DNA from: Marinobacter subterrani
GTDB taxonomy: Bacteria > Pseudomonadota > Gammaproteobacteria > Pseudomonadales > Oleiphilaceae
DNA: 64,000 nt
Assembly (NCBI RefSeq): GCF_001045555.1
Contig: NZ_LFBU01000002.1
Coordinates: 868,001 to 932,000 of the forward strand
Direction of reading: 5' to 3'
The position numbers and the translations under genes are program-made. Every line of letters begins with the position of its first letter. Position 1 is the first letter of the stretch. This document shows, in pieces, positions 19,188 through 29,520 of this stretch. The notes under the pieces were generated by a model. That model was not told where the DNA came from. It was given only the letters and a program-made list of their open reading frames with translations, and did not search any database.

Positions 19188-20312
19188 ATGACTGAACGCC
19201 TACAGCTGCGCCAGGCCCGTCGCCTGGTCATCAAGATCGGAAGCGCCCTGCTGACCAACGATGGCAGAGGTCTGGATGCGGCCGCCCTGGGCCTGTGGGT
19301 AGACCAGATTGCGGCGCTGGTGGAAGAGGGCGTGGAGGTGGTTGTGGTTTCGTCCGGTTCGGTGGCGGAGGGTATGAGCCGCCTTGGCTGGACGGTGCGG
19401 CCCGACCAGTTGCACGAGCTGCAGGCGGCCGCCGCCGTTGGCCAGATGGGCCTGGTGCAGACCTGGGAAGCCCAGTTCAAGCGTCACGGCATTCATACCG
19501 CGCAGATATTGCTGACCCACGACGACCTGTCAGATCGCAAGCGTTACCTCAACGGCCGAAGCACGCTCAGGGCCTTACTCGACTTTGGCGTCGTGCCGAT
19601 CGTCAACGAGAACGACACGGTCGTGACCGATGAGATCCGTTTCGGTGACAACGACACCCTCGGGGCGTTGGTTGCCAACCTGATTGAGGCGGACGGCCTG
19701 ATTATTCTGACTGACCAGCTCGGCCTGTTTGACAAGGACCCCAGGAAGCACAGCGACGCCAGCCTGGTGACCGAGCGCAAGGCGGGTGACCACGAGCTCG
19801 ATGCCATGGCGGGCGGTGGTGCCGGTGTGCTGGGCCGTGGCGGCATGCTCACCAAGTTGCGTGCGGCGCGCCTGGCCGCCCGGTCCGGTGCGTTCACGGT
19901 TATTGTCGGCGGCCGTATCGAGGGGGTGATCGGGCGCCTGCGGCAGGGCGATGTGATCGGCACTCTGCTGCTGCCTGAGCAGGGCAGGATTGCGGCCCGA
20001 AAACAGTGGCTGGCCAGCCATCTGCAGACCCGGGGCAGGCTGACGTTGGACGACGGCGCGGTAAAGGTGCTCTGCCTTGGTGGGCGGAGCCTGCTGCCGG
20101 TCGGGGTAAAAGGTGTGGCCGGGCAGTTTCGCCGGGGCGAGATGGTGTCCTGCGTGGATCAGTCTGGCAAGGAGATTGCGCGGGGGCTGGTGAACTACAG
20201 TGCCAGCGAAGCCCGTGCGATTGCCGGGCGCTCCAGCGACCGGATTGCCGATATTCTGGGCTACATCTCCGGTGAGGAGATGATTCACCGGGATAACCTG
20301 GTGATTGTCTGA
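19188..20312 (+). CDS. proB: Glutamate 5-kinase
   Basis: First enzyme of proline synthesis: phosphorylates glutamate at the gamma-carboxyl. The 374 residues consist of an amino-acid-kinase domain (about 1-260; [33 protein letters not shown], and GTGGM-like GRGGMLTK) and a C-terminal PUA domain (about 280-374). The full-length PUA form is the one with proline feedback. It follows obgE closely and ends in a bidirectional terminator shared with rpsT. Confidence 0.97.
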   Translation: MTERLQLRQARRLVIKIGSALLTNDGRGLDAAALGLWVDQIAALVEEGVEVVVVSSGSVAEGMSRLGWTVRPDQLHELQAAAAVGQMGLVQTWEAQFKRHGIHTAQILLTHDDLSDRKRYLNGRSTLRALLDFGVVPIVNENDTVVTDEIRFGDNDTLGALVANLIEADGLIILTDQLGLFDKDPRKHSDASLVTERKAGDHELDAMAGGGAGVLGRGGMLTKLRAARLAARSGAFTVIVGGRIEGVIGRLRQGDVIGTLLLPEQGRIAARKQWLASHLQTRGRLTLDDGAVKVLCLGGRSLLPVGVKGVAGQFRRGEMVSCVDQSGKEIARGLVNYSASEARAIAGRSSDRIADILGYISGEEMIHRDNLVIV

Positions 20313-20331
20313 GAATGACAGCGTTGCCCAT

Positions 20332-20359
20332 AAAAAAACCGGCCAGCTGGCCGGTTTTT
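20332..20359. terminator. Bidirectional intrinsic terminator between proB and rpsT
   Basis: AAAAACCGGCCAG and CTGGCCGGTTTTT form a perfect palindrome with A-run on one side and T-run on the other, so it can end proB on the plus strand and rpsT on the minus strand. Confidence 0.9.
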
Positions 20360-20378
20360 ATGCTCTGAAGCGGGCGAT

Positions 20379-20648
20379 TTACGCGCTCTTCAGGGATTTG
20401 ATTCTCGCGCTCAGGCGGCTCTTGTTACGAGCGACCTTGTTCTTCGAGAAGATGCCCTTGTTCACCATGCTGTCCAGAATCGGCTGAGCCTGCTGGAAAG
20501 CAGCCTGGGCTTCTTCGTAGTTACCGGCTTCAATCTTGGACTGAATTTTCTTGATGTACGTACGCGCCATGGAACGCAGGCTTGCATTATGCTTGCGGTT
20601 CTTCTCGTTCTGACGTGCGCGCTTCTTGGCTTGCGGGGAATTTGCCAC
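20379..20648 (-). CDS. rpsT: 30S ribosomal protein S20
   Basis: Binds 16S rRNA in the small subunit. 89 residues, basic and helical, starting MANSPQAKKRARQNEKNRKH, which is diagnostic. The upstream side has a clear promoter (20741-20769). It is divergent from murJ, the arrangement also seen in E. coli and Pseudomonas. Confidence 0.98.
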   Translation of the reverse strand: MANSPQAKKRARQNEKNRKHNASLRSMARTYIKKIQSKIEAGNYEEAQAAFQQAQPILDSMVNKGIFSKNKVARNKSRLSARIKSLKSA

Positions 20649-20740
20649 CGTATAACTCCTGAAAATCTAAAATTCGTTGCTGAATGATTCGTTACATCGC
20701 GGGCGCGCCAAAACCAGCGCGTCGAAATAAATGACGCGGA

Positions 20741-20769
20741 ACTATGCCGCTCAAACCTCGAAATGTCAA
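20741..20769 (-). promoter_or_regulatory. Putative sigma-70 promoter of rpsT
   Basis: On the minus strand: TTGACA (20769-20764), 17-base spacer, CATAGT (20746-20741). It gives a leader of roughly 85 bases, room for the S20 translational autocontrol known in E. coli, though that is not visible here. Confidence 0.65.
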
Positions 20770-20908
20770 GGCCAAAACCCATTTCATGCCCTGAGACACA
20801 AGGCCTGTGGTAAACTCGCCGCTCACGGATTGCGGGCCCTATCGGGAAGCAGGTAATTTCCGAAGTACCCGCCCTCATTGATGTTCACATTGCCAGACCA
20901 GAGCCTGC

Positions 20909-22489
20909 ATGTCGTCGGAACCTGAATTACCTCCTGAGCCAAAACATCTACCCAAAGCGCACGGACTGCTGCGGTCCTCCGGGCTGGTGGGCATCATGAC
21001 CATGCTGTCCCGGGTGCTTGGCCTGGTGCGCGATATGGTGATTGCGCGTTATTTCGGTGCCGGCGCCGGAGCCGATGCCTTCTTTGTCGCGTTCAAGATT
21101 CCCAATTTCCTGCGTCGGCTGTTTGCTGAGGGGGCCTTTTCCCAGGCCTTCGTTCCGGTATTGTCGTCGTACCGCGAGAATCGCGCCCATTCGGATGTTC
21201 AGGGGCTGGTCAATGCGGTGGCCGGTTCGCTAGGCCTGGTATTGCTGGGCGTAACGCTGGCGGCCATCCTGGGCGCGCCGGTCCTGACCGCCGTTTTTGC
21301 ACCGGGCTTTCTGGACGATGAGGCAAAGTTCGCACTCACCAGCGACATGTTGCGCATTACCTTTCCCTATCTGCTGCTGATTTCCCTGACGGCGTTTGCC
21401 GGCGGTATCCTGAACAGCTACGACCGCTTCGCCGTGCCGGCGTTCACACCGGTTCTGCTCAACCTGGCCATGATTGCCGCGGCCATCTGGCTGGCACCGC
21501 TGATGGATGAGCCGGTCCTGGCCCTGGCCTGGGGCGTGTTCATTGCCGGTGCCCTGCAACTGTTCTTCCAGTTACCGTTTCTGATGCGTATCGGACTGCT
21601 TCCCCGGCCACGGGTGGATTATCGTCACGAGGGTGTCAGCCGCATCCTGAAGCTGATGGTGCCGGCCCTGTTCGGGGTGTCGGTCAGCCAGATCAACCTT
21701 CTGCTGGACACGGTGCTTGCCTCGTTTCTCCAGACTGGCAGCGTGTCATGGCTGTATTATTCCGATCGTCTTGCGGAGTTGCCGCTGGGTGTTTTTGGCA
21801 TTGCCATCGCCACGGTGATTCTTCCAAACCTGTCCCGCAAACACACCTCTGCATCGGCGGATCAGTTTGCGGCAACCCTGGATTGGGCCGTCCGCGCGGT
21901 TCTGCTGATCGGTTTGCCGGCGGCACTGGCGCTTGCCCTGCTGGCCGAGCCTCTGATCGCCACACTGTTCGATTACGGTGAGGTGACCGATCGGGATGTG
22001 GCCATGTCGGCCCGGAGCCTGCTGGCCTATTCCGCCGGGTTGCTGGCTTTCATGCTGATCAAGGTGCTGGCCCCGGGCTATTTTGCCCGCGAGGACACCG
22101 CAACCCCGGTAAAGATCGGTGTCATCGCGATGGTGGCAAACATGGTGCTCAACCTGATCCTGATCTTCCCTCTCGCCCATGCCGGGCTGGCGTTGGCTAC
22201 TTCGCTGGCCGCCTGGCTGAACGGCTATTTGCTGTGGCGGGGGCTGCGCAAGGAAGGGGCGTGGCAGAGCCAGCCCGGCTGGCGCCGTTTCCTGCTGCAG
22301 ATTCTGTTCGCCAATGGTGCCCTGGCCGCCGTTATTCTGTGGCTGAGTCCGCCGGTGCCGGTATGGCTCGCCAACGGCGGTTATCAGCGGGCGGTGGATA
22401 TGGCGATTCTGGTGGGCGCCGGTGTGGTGGTTTACTTCGTCGTTCTGGCGCTGGCCGGGGTTCGGGTAAGACATTTCCGCCAGAGGTAA
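20909..22489 (+). CDS. murJ: Lipid II flippase MurJ
   Basis: Moves lipid II across the inner membrane for peptidoglycan synthesis. The 526-residue protein is strongly hydrophobic with about 14 membrane segments, and carries the family's N-terminal SRVLGLVRDMVIARYFGAG, ADAFFVAFKIPNFLRRLFAE and GAFSQAFVPV blocks, including the arginines of the central cavity. The N-terminal 22 residues are proline-rich and not conserved. It is followed 82 bases later by ribF, the start of the ribF-ileS-lspA-fkpB-ispH cluster. A TATAAT at 22492-22497 may start a transcript into ribF. Confidence 0.96.
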   Translation: MSSEPELPPEPKHLPKAHGLLRSSGLVGIMTMLSRVLGLVRDMVIARYFGAGAGADAFFVAFKIPNFLRRLFAEGAFSQAFVPVLSSYRENRAHSDVQGLVNAVAGSLGLVLLGVTLAAILGAPVLTAVFAPGFLDDEAKFALTSDMLRITFPYLLLISLTAFAGGILNSYDRFAVPAFTPVLLNLAMIAAAIWLAPLMDEPVLALAWGVFIAGALQLFFQLPFLMRIGLLPRPRVDYRHEGVSRILKLMVPALFGVSVSQINLLLDTVLASFLQTGSVSWLYYSDRLAELPLGVFGIAIATVILPNLSRKHTSASADQFAATLDWAVRAVLLIGLPAALALALLAEPLIATLFDYGEVTDRDVAMSARSLLAYSAGLLAFMLIKVLAPGYFAREDTATPVKIGVIAMVANMVLNLILIFPLAHAGLALATSLAAWLNGYLLWRGLRKEGAWQSQPGWRRFLLQILFANGALAAVILWLSPPVPVWLANGGYQRAVDMAILVGAGVVVYFVVLALAGVRVRHFRQR

Positions 22490-22571
22490 GGTATAATCGC
22501 GCGTTTTCTCACCAGCGTTGCGGTAAAAGGTAAGCGCTGAAAGCAAGCTGGCAATTGAAGGTTCGCATTGC

Positions 22572-23543
22572 ATGCGTCTGATCCGGGGCCTGACCAACCT
22601 GAAAAAGCTGTCCGGGCGGGAGGACTCTCCGCTCGCCAATGGGTGTGTCGCGACCATCGGTAATTTTGATGGTGTGCACCTGGGGCACAAAACCATTATT
22701 GACCAGGTCAAAAGCAAGGCCGAAGCGCTTGGCGTGCCTTCCGTGGTGATGATTTTCGAGCCCCAGCCCCGGGAGTTTTTCCAGGGCCAAGAGGCGCCGC
22801 CGCGGCTGATGGCCTTCCGACAGAAATTCGAGGAACTGCTGGCCGAGGGTGTCGACATGGTGCTTTGCCTGCGTTTCAATCAGGCTTTCCGCAGCTATTC
22901 GGCTATGGGCTTTATCGAAGACGTCCTGATTGAAGGGCTGGCTGTCCGGCATCTGGTAGTGGGCGACGACTTTCGCTTCGGCTGTGACCGGGCCGGGGAT
23001 TTCTCACTGCTGGAAAAGGTCGGCCCGGATGTCGGTTTCACGGTTGAGAATACCCGCACGGTAACGGTTAAAGGCGAGCGGGTGAGCAGCACCCGTGTGC
23101 GGGAGTTGCTCACGGTGAATGGTCTGGAGCAGGCGGAAGCCCTGCTCGGGCACCCTTACCGCATCCGGGGCAGGGTGGTATACGGCCGGCAACTGGGCCG
23201 CCAGATCGGCGCGCCAACAGCCAACATTCTGCTGCATCATACACCGGCCCTGCGCGGCGTGTATGTCGTTGCCGCCACGCTGGATAACGGCGCAACTTAC
23301 GACGGTGTGGCCAATATCGGCATTCGGCCGACGGTGGACGGCAAGCAGCCGTCGCTGGAAGTGCACCTGTTTGACTTTGCTGGCACACTTTATGGCCAGC
23401 ATCTGGAAGTTGTCTTCCGCCACGGCCTGCGGGACGAGGAAAAGTTTGCTTCGGTAGATGAGCTGAAAGAACAGATTGCCCGGGATTTCGAGGAGGCCCG
23501 CTCGTGGATTTACGCCAACGGCTCCGTGCGAACCCCGCATTGA
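22572..23543 (+). CDS. ribF: Bifunctional riboflavin kinase/FAD synthetase
   Basis: Converts riboflavin to FMN and then FAD. The N-terminal adenylyltransferase domain (about 1-180) has [11 protein letters not shown] and [14 protein letters not shown]; the C-terminal kinase domain (about 185-310) has [15 protein letters not shown] and [13 protein letters not shown]. The 323-residue length is normal. The order murJ-ribF-ileS-lspA is widely conserved in proteobacteria. ileS starts 82 bases after the stop. Confidence 0.97.
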   Translation: MRLIRGLTNLKKLSGREDSPLANGCVATIGNFDGVHLGHKTIIDQVKSKAEALGVPSVVMIFEPQPREFFQGQEAPPRLMAFRQKFEELLAEGVDMVLCLRFNQAFRSYSAMGFIEDVLIEGLAVRHLVVGDDFRFGCDRAGDFSLLEKVGPDVGFTVENTRTVTVKGERVSSTRVRELLTVNGLEQAEALLGHPYRIRGRVVYGRQLGRQIGAPTANILLHHTPALRGVYVVAATLDNGATYDGVANIGIRPTVDGKQPSLEVHLFDFAGTLYGQHLEVVFRHGLRDEEKFASVDELKEQIARDFEEARSWIYANGSVRTPH

Positions 23544-23625
23544 AACACCTCGCGGCGCCCCAACGAATAAAAGACTGATCAACACTGACCAAGCCAAATC
23601 GACCAAAAGAGTACGCACACAAACC

Positions 23626-26445
23626 ATGAGCGACTACAAGCACACCCTGAATCTGCCGGAAACCGCCTTCCCCATGCGCGGTAACCTGGCCAAGCGCGAG
23701 CCGGAAATGCTCAAGCGCTGGCAGGATCTCGACGTCTACGGCAACCTGCGCAAGCAGCGTGAAGGGCGGGACAAGTTCATTCTTCATGATGGCCCTCCCT
23801 ACGCCAACGGCAGCATTCACATTGGTCATGCGGTCAACAAGATTCTCAAGGACATGATCGTCAAGTCCCGCAGCTTCATGGGCTTCGATGCGCCCTACGT
23901 GCCGGGCTGGGACTGCCATGGCCTGCCCATCGAGCACAAGGTGGAGCAGGAGATTGGCAAGGCCGGGGTGAAGGTGGATTACAAGACCTTCCGCCAGGCC
24001 TGTCGCGACTACGCCACCAAACAGATCGCCGGGCAGAAGGAAGACTTTATTCGCCTGGGCGTGATGGGTGAGTGGGACAAGCCCTACCTGACCATGGATC
24101 CCAAGGTGGAAGCCGGGATCGTGCGTGCCCTGGGCAAGATTGTTGCCAAAGGGCATCTGGTGCGTGGTTACAAGCCGGTTTACTGGAGTGTGGTGGGTCA
24201 GTCCGCACTGGCGGAAGCCGAGGTTGAGTACCAGGACAAGACCTCTACCCAGATCGATGTGCGCTTTACCGCGGTTGATCAGGCCAAAGCCCTGTCACTG
24301 TTTGGCACCGACAATGGCCGTGGTGATGTGTCCGTTGTTATCTGGACCACCACGCCCTGGACCATTCCGGCCAACCAGGCGGTTTCTCTGAATGCGGATC
24401 TGGACTATGCGTTGGTACAGGCCGATGTTGGTCAGGGACCTGAGCGTATGATTCTGGCCGCCGATATGGTGGAAGGCATTATGGCGCGCTGGCAGGTCGA
24501 GAGCTACGAAGTGCTGGCCACCTGCTCCGGCGCTGCCCTGGAAAATCTGGTTCTCCAGCATCCGATCTACGACAAGCAGGTGCCGGTGATCCTCGGCGAT
24601 CACGTGTCCACCGATGCCGGTACCGGCGCTGTCCATACCGCGCCCGATCACGGCATGGAAGACTTTGAAGTGGGCAAGGCCTACAACATCGGCACCATCA
24701 ATCTGGTTCAGGCTGATGGCACCTACACCTCGGCCGCCGGTGAGCTGGCCGGAGTGCATGTTTACAAGGCGGATGAGCCGGTTTGCAGCGCGCTTGAGCG
24801 TGAGGGCAAGCTGGTCCGTTCCGAGAAATTCCGCCACAGCTATCCCCATTGCTGGCGTACCAAGACCCCGCTGATCTACCGGGCCACGCCCCAGTGGTTT
24901 ATCAGCATGGACAAGGAGAACCTGCGCGCCGACGCCCTGGAAGCCATCAAGGGTGTGCGCTGGGTACCTGCCTGGGGCCAGAACCGTATTGAGGCCATGT
25001 TCAACCAGTCTCCGGACTGGTGCATCTCCCGGCAGCGGACCTGGGGTGTGCCCATCACCCTGTTTATCCATAAGGAAACCCAGGAGCTGCACCCGGATAC
25101 CCAGAACCTGATCGAGAAGGTGGCCCAGCAGATCGAGGAGGGCGGTATCGACGCCTGGTACGAGCTGGATGCGTCTTCCCTGTTGGGCAGTGATGCCGAG
25201 CGGTACGAAAAGGTGACGGACACCCTGGATGTCTGGTTCGATTCCGGTGTGACCCACGAATCCGTTCTCCGGGTCCGTGATGAGCTGGGCCAGTTCCCGG
25301 CCGATATGTACCTGGAAGGCTCCGACCAGCACCGTGGCTGGTTCCAGTCGTCCCTGAAAACCTCCATCGCCATGAACGGCGTGGCACCGTACAGGCAAGT
25401 TCTGACCCACGGTTTTACCGTCGATGGCAAGGGCCACAAGATGTCCAAATCCCTGGGCAACGTGATCGCGCCCCAGGAAGTCATGAACGAACTGGGCGCC
25501 GACATCCTGCGCCTGTGGGTGGCGGCGACCGACTACAGCGGCGAAATGACCGTGTCCAAGGACATCCTGCGCCAGACCGCCGATGGTTACCGCCGGATCC
25601 GCAATACTTCCCGCTTCCTGCTGAGCAACCTGACCGGCTTTGATCCGGAGCAGCACATGGTGGCACCGGAGGACATGATCGCCCTGGATCGCTGGATGGT
25701 GGACCGTGCCCTGCAGTTGCAGGAAGAGCTCCACGAGGACTACGGCAACTATGCCTTCCTGCGAATTTACCAGAAGGTGTACAACTTCTGTGAGGCCACC
25801 CTGGGCGGTTTCTATCTGGATATCATCAAGGATCGCCAGTACACCACCCAGGCCGACAGTCTGGCCCGGCGTTCCTGCCAGACGGCCCTGTACCACGTGG
25901 CCGAAGCACTCGTTCGCTGGATCGCCCCGATCCTCAGCTTCACCGCTGACGAAATCTGGCAGCACCTGCCCGGCGAACGCAGCGATACCGTGTTCTACGA
26001 AACCTGGTATGAAGGCCTGACCGCGTTGCCGGAAAACGCCGAGCTTGGCCGCGACTACTGGCGTGAGATGTACAGTGTAAAAGAGGCCGTCAACAAGTGC
26101 CTGGAAGAAGCCAGGGCACGGGGTGAAATCAAAGGCTCTCTCAGTGCCGAAGTCACCCTGTTCTGCGAAGGCGATCTGGCAGCCGATCTGAAGCACCTCG
26201 GCGAGGAGCTGCGTTTCGTGCTGATCACCTCAGAAGCCACCGTGAAACCGGTGTCTGAAGCTGGCGATGCGGAAATGACCTCTCATGAAGGTCTCCGGGT
26301 GAAGGTGACACCGGCCGCTCACACCAAGTGCGAGCGCTGCTGGCACCACCGGGAAGATGTCGGGCGTAACGCCAAGTACGACGACCTGTGCGGCCGCTGT
26401 GTCACCAACGTGGAAGGGCCCGGCGAAGCCCGCGCCTACGCCTGA
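23626..26445 (+). CDS. ileS: Isoleucyl-tRNA synthetase
   Basis: Class I synthetase that charges tRNA-Ile and edits misacylated valine. The 939 residues show HIGH at 65-68, the editing CP1 domain ([13 protein letters not shown] and [12 protein letters not shown]), KMSKS in [12 protein letters not shown], and a C-terminal zinc knuckle [12 protein letters not shown] with CGRC. This is the bacterial type sensitive to mupirocin in principle. I start at ATG 23626 ([11 protein letters not shown]); the frame is open into ribF. The stop overlaps lspA (TGATG). Confidence 0.98.
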   Translation: MSDYKHTLNLPETAFPMRGNLAKREPEMLKRWQDLDVYGNLRKQREGRDKFILHDGPPYANGSIHIGHAVNKILKDMIVKSRSFMGFDAPYVPGWDCHGLPIEHKVEQEIGKAGVKVDYKTFRQACRDYATKQIAGQKEDFIRLGVMGEWDKPYLTMDPKVEAGIVRALGKIVAKGHLVRGYKPVYWSVVGQSALAEAEVEYQDKTSTQIDVRFTAVDQAKALSLFGTDNGRGDVSVVIWTTTPWTIPANQAVSLNADLDYALVQADVGQGPERMILAADMVEGIMARWQVESYEVLATCSGAALENLVLQHPIYDKQVPVILGDHVSTDAGTGAVHTAPDHGMEDFEVGKAYNIGTINLVQADGTYTSAAGELAGVHVYKADEPVCSALEREGKLVRSEKFRHSYPHCWRTKTPLIYRATPQWFISMDKENLRADALEAIKGVRWVPAWGQNRIEAMFNQSPDWCISRQRTWGVPITLFIHKETQELHPDTQNLIEKVAQQIEEGGIDAWYELDASSLLGSDAERYEKVTDTLDVWFDSGVTHESVLRVRDELGQFPADMYLEGSDQHRGWFQSSLKTSIAMNGVAPYRQVLTHGFTVDGKGHKMSKSLGNVIAPQEVMNELGADILRLWVAATDYSGEMTVSKDILRQTADGYRRIRNTSRFLLSNLTGFDPEQHMVAPEDMIALDRWMVDRALQLQEELHEDYGNYAFLRIYQKVYNFCEATLGGFYLDIIKDRQYTTQADSLARRSCQTALYHVAEALVRWIAPILSFTADEIWQHLPGERSDTVFYETWYEGLTALPENAELGRDYWREMYSVKEAVNKCLEEARARGEIKGSLSAEVTLFCEGDLAADLKHLGEELRFVLITSEATVKPVSEAGDAEMTSHEGLRVKVTPAAHTKCERCWHHREDVGRNAKYDDLCGRCVTNVEGPGEARAYA

Positions 26446-26969
26446 TGGACGCTGCCATGACTGAGCAGCGAACAGGAGGCAAGCTGAAGTGGCTGTGGCT
26501 GACCGTGTTGGTGATCATTCTGGATCTCGGTACCAAGGCCATGGCCACCGCCATGCTGACCTACGGCGACCCGGTGCCGGTGATTCCCATGTTCAACCTG
26601 ACGCTGCTGCACAATACCGGAGCAGCGTTCAGCTTCCTGGCCGAGGCCGCGGGCTGGCAACGGTGGTTCTTCGTGACCCTCGCCGTGGTGGTCAGTGTTG
26701 TGCTGGTCTACTGGCTCAGAAACCTGCAGCGCCATGAGACCTGGACTGCCGTTGCCATTGCGCTCATTCTGGGCGGCGCCCTGGGGAACGTCTACGATCG
26801 GGTGGTGCACGGCTATGTGGTCGACTTCCTGCATTTTTACTGGCAGGACTGGCACTTTCCGGCCTTTAACCTGGCCGACACCGCCATTACCATCGGTGCT
26901 GGCATGATGATTCTTGATATGTTCCGCAAACCCGCCGATTCCGACGGGAATGCGGAAAGGAGCGACTGA
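26445..26969 (+). CDS. lspA: Lipoprotein signal peptidase (signal peptidase II)
   Basis: Inner-membrane aspartic protease that cuts the signal peptide from prolipoproteins after lipid addition. The 174 residues have four membrane segments, and the catalytic aspartates lie in [14 protein letters not shown] and FNLADTAI. Two starts are possible: ATG 26445 overlapping the ileS stop, used here, or ATG 26457. Substrates in this window include BamD and the DUF2057 lipoprotein. fkpB follows after five bases. Confidence 0.96.
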   Translation: MDAAMTEQRTGGKLKWLWLTVLVIILDLGTKAMATAMLTYGDPVPVIPMFNLTLLHNTGAAFSFLAEAAGWQRWFFVTLAVVVSVVLVYWLRNLQRHETWTAVAIALILGGALGNVYDRVVHGYVVDFLHFYWQDWHFPAFNLADTAITIGAGMMILDMFRKPADSDGNAERSD

Positions 26970-26974
26970 CTTCC

Positions 26975-27427
26975 ATGAACGAACTGCCTGTCGACAAGGG
27001 TACCCGCGTCAAACTGAACTTCGCCCTCAAGTTTCCGGATGGTGAAGTGATCGACTCAACCTTCGAGAAAGAGCCGGCTTCCCTGGAAATCGGCGATGAA
27101 AACCTGCCAGAGAATTTCGAAACCTACCTGATGGGCATGAAGGCCGGCGACAGGGACAGTTTCCAGGTGCCGCCGGAAAAAGCCTTTGGCCAGCACAACC
27201 CGAACAACGTTCAGACCTTCAAACGCCATGAGTTCAGCCCGGATATGGTGCTGGAACCCGGCGTGATGATCTCCTTCGCCGATGCCCGCCAGAGCGAACT
27301 GCCTGGGGTTGTCAGCCGAGTGGAAGGTGACGAAGTGGAGGTGGATTTCAATCACCCCCTGGCAGGGCGTACACTGACGTTTGAAGTAGAAATCATTGAC
27401 GTGGAGCCGGTCGGCCCGGCCCACTAA
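26975..27427 (+). CDS. fkpB: FKBP-type peptidyl-prolyl isomerase, SlpA type
   Basis: Cytoplasmic prolyl isomerase/chaperone with an FKBP domain containing an inserted-in-flap (IF) region, as in E. coli SlpA. The 150 residues begin VDKGTRVKLNFALKFPDGEV and include GMKAGDRDSFQVPPEKAFGQ and the C-terminal DFNHPLAGRTLTFEVEI, typical of the family. No signal peptide. It sits between lspA and ispH, the standard order. Confidence 0.93.
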   Translation: MNELPVDKGTRVKLNFALKFPDGEVIDSTFEKEPASLEIGDENLPENFETYLMGMKAGDRDSFQVPPEKAFGQHNPNNVQTFKRHEFSPDMVLEPGVMISFADARQSELPGVVSRVEGDEVEVDFNHPLAGRTLTFEVEIIDVEPVGPAH

Positions 27428-27445
27428 CCAGAGCAGCAGGTTGAT

Positions 27446-28399
27446 ATGCAGATCCGACTCGCCAATCCCCGAGGCTTTTGTGCCGGTGTGGACCGCGCCA
27501 TTGAAATTGTAAACCGGGCGCTGGACGTGTTCGGAGCGCCGATCTACGTAAGGCACGAGGTGGTCCACAATAAATTTGTGGTGGATAACCTGCGCAACCG
27601 CGGCGCCATTTTCGTGGACGAGCTGGACGAAGTACCAGACGACAAGCTGGTCATCTTCAGCGCCCACGGCGTCTCCCAGGCGGTCCAGGACGAAGCCGCC
27701 CGCCGCGGCCTGAAAGTCTTCGACGCCACCTGCCCGCTGGTCACCAAGGTCCACCTGGAAGTCATGCGCTACAGCCGCGACGGCCGGGAATGCGTGCTGA
27801 TCGGCCACCATGGCCACCCGGAAGTGGAAGGCACCATGGGCCAGTACGACCACAGCAATAGTGGTGAGATCTACCTCGTGGAAAACGAGGAGGACGTGGC
27901 AAGCCTGCAGGTGAAAGATCCCGCCAGGCTTTCCTACGTGACCCAGACCACCCTCTCCATGGACGACACCGCCCGGGTGATCGACGCCCTTCGCGCGAAA
28001 TTTCCCGAAATCCAGGGCCCGCGCAAGGACGACATCTGCTACGCCACGCAGAACCGGCAGGATGCCGTGAAGCAGCTGGCCGGTGACTGCGATCTGATGC
28101 TGGTGGTCGGCTCGCCCAACAGTTCCAACTCAAATCGGTTGCGTGAGTTGGCGGAGCGCATGGGTACGCCGGCTTATCTGATTGATGAGGCGGCTCAGAT
28201 TGATGCCGCCTGGCTGGAAGGCAAAACCTCGGTTGGTGTGACCGCCGGCGCCTCGGCCCCGGAAGTGCTGGTGAACGATGTGATCGCCCGCTTGAGGGAA
28301 CTGGGTGGCAGTGTTCCTGAGGAGATCGCTGGCCGGGAGGAGAACATTGTGTTCTCCATGCCGAAAGAGCTTCGCATCGACGCAGTTGAAGTAAGCTGA
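27446..28399 (+). CDS. ispH: 4-hydroxy-3-methylbut-2-enyl diphosphate reductase
   Basis: Last step of the non-mevalonate isoprenoid pathway, using an oxygen-sensitive iron-sulfur cluster. The three cluster cysteines are C12 ([11 protein letters not shown]), C96 (DATCPLV) and C198 ([10 protein letters not shown]); the catalytic glutamate lies in [10 protein letters not shown]. The 317-residue length matches E. coli. A small hairpin (GAGGCGA/TCGCCCTC) follows the stop, and the pilus genes start 246 bases later. Confidence 0.97.
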   Translation: MQIRLANPRGFCAGVDRAIEIVNRALDVFGAPIYVRHEVVHNKFVVDNLRNRGAIFVDELDEVPDDKLVIFSAHGVSQAVQDEAARRGLKVFDATCPLVTKVHLEVMRYSRDGRECVLIGHHGHPEVEGTMGQYDHSNSGEIYLVENEEDVASLQVKDPARLSYVTQTTLSMDDTARVIDALRAKFPEIQGPRKDDICYATQNRQDAVKQLAGDCDLMLVVGSPNSSNSNRLRELAERMGTPAYLIDEAAQIDAAWLEGKTSVGVTAGASAPEVLVNDVIARLRELGGSVPEEIAGREENIVFSMPKELRIDAVEVS

Positions 28400-28548
28400 G
28401 GCGAACATTCGCCCTCCGGAGTTGTGTTGGGGCACGGTTAAGGTGGTACCCCACCCTTGCATCCCTTCGATCTCCGGTAAGTCCTGAACCTTCCATCGGC
28501 TTCAGCCTTCAGGGAATGTGATCCTGTTCACGAAACGCCAACTGATTC

Positions 28549-28588
28549 CTGCCGCTTGTCCGCTAACAGCTGCCGCTAGTCCGATAAC
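28549..28588 (+). promoter_or_regulatory. Tandem AlgR-like boxes upstream of the minor pilin operon
   Basis: A 19-base direct repeat, CTGCCGCTTGTCCGCTAAC (28549-28567) and CTGCCGCTAGTCCGATAAC (28570-28588), with starts 21 bases apart. The cores CCGCTTGTC and CCGCTAGTC each match seven of nine positions of the AlgR site CCGTTCGTC, and AlgR activates the matching pilus operon in Pseudomonas aeruginosa. The rest of the 28400-28645 gap shows nothing else clear. Confidence 0.4.
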
Positions 28589-28645
28589 GGTGGTGGTCCC
28601 CTAATCATGCATCTAACGTGTAGAAAGGAAAACTGGGAATAGACT

Positions 28646-29092
28646 ATGCATTCAAAGTCAGGCAGTGAAGGCTTCACTCTCGTCGAACTGATGATCGCAA
28701 TAGCGCTCATTGCGTTAATCGCTGGCTTCGCCGTGCCCCAATTCGGACGGATTATCGACAACAACCGAGTTGTCTCTACAAGCAACTCTATCGTTGGTTT
28801 GTTGAACTATTCCCGAAGTGAGGCCGTCCGTCGGGGCGAGAGAGTGGCGGCGACCTCCGCCTCCAATACCATGCAGGCGACGGTCGTATCCAGCGGTAAT
28901 GTCATCCGGCAGATTGAGGAGGCGAGCGGGGACCTGAGTATTAGTACAGGTTCCGTGACGTTTCGGGCCAACGGGCTTACCACCAGTACGGCGAACGTTT
29001 CGTTCAACGTTTGCGCCGGTGACGCTGACGGGACGAGCGTTACCGTGACGCCGGGCGGACGGGTGTCCACTGCCGACGTTACTTGCCCCTGA
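28646..29092 (+). CDS. fimU: Type IV pilus minor pilin, FimU/FimT type (GspH family)
   Basis: A 148-residue prepilin. A short leader ends in SEG and is cut by PilD before F10, leaving FTLVELMIAIALIALIAGFA with Glu at +5, the signature of type IV pilins. The remainder is the beta-rich GspH/FimT head, ending in a cysteine pair (NVCAGD and VTCP). In the family, FimU joins the initiation complex at the pilus tip with PilV, PilW, PilX and PilY1. It is the first gene of the cluster, and its assignment as FimU rather than FimT rests on position. Confidence 0.88.
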   Translation: MHSKSGSEGFTLVELMIAIALIALIAGFAVPQFGRIIDNNRVVSTSNSIVGLLNYSRSEAVRRGERVAATSASNTMQATVVSSGNVIRQIEEASGDLSISTGSVTFRANGLTTSTANVSFNVCAGDADGTSVTVTPGGRVSTADVTCP

Positions 29093-29124
29093 TCCGGGGG
29101 AGCAGACGAGATCTCTGGAGAAAA

Positions 29125-29520
29125 ATGTTCATGTTGGTCAGATCAGGTTCACGTTCTCAGAGTGGTTTTACTCTCATCGAGGTACTGGTTGCTCTGTTGG
29201 TACTGCTGGTTGGTCTTCTTGGTGTCGCGGGTATGCAATACCTGTCACTTCAGCAGGTTAACAATGCGAATCTCCGGTCGCAGGTCAACCTGCACGCCCA
29301 GGAAATGGTGGAGATGGTCAGAGCAAACGATAACGAAGCACTTACCACGGCTGAGGTCAGCGCCTGGAATGCCGGACTGAGCCGCGACGTTCCCGGTGCC
29401 ACTGGCGCAGTATCCCTCAGCGGCAACACCGTTGATGTGACCATCACCTGGGACGAGCGGCAATACGGCAACGATGCCGCGCAACAGACTTACACCATGA
29501 CAGCGAGGTTGGAGCAATGA
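29125..29520 (+). CDS. pilV: Type IV pilus minor pilin PilV
   Basis: 131-residue prepilin with leader ending RSQSG and mature N-terminus FTLIEVLVALLVLLVGLLGV (Glu at +5). The short head and the gene order fimU-pilV-pilW match PilV of Pseudomonas. The start at ATG 29125 is favoured by CTGGAG just upstream; ATG 29131 is also possible, and the open frame extends back over the fimU end. The stop overlaps pilW by four bases. Confidence 0.88.
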   Translation: MFMLVRSGSRSQSGFTLIEVLVALLVLLVGLLGVAGMQYLSLQQVNNANLRSQVNLHAQEMVEMVRANDNEALTTAEVSAWNAGLSRDVPGATGAVSLSGNTVDVTITWDERQYGNDAAQQTYTMTARLEQ

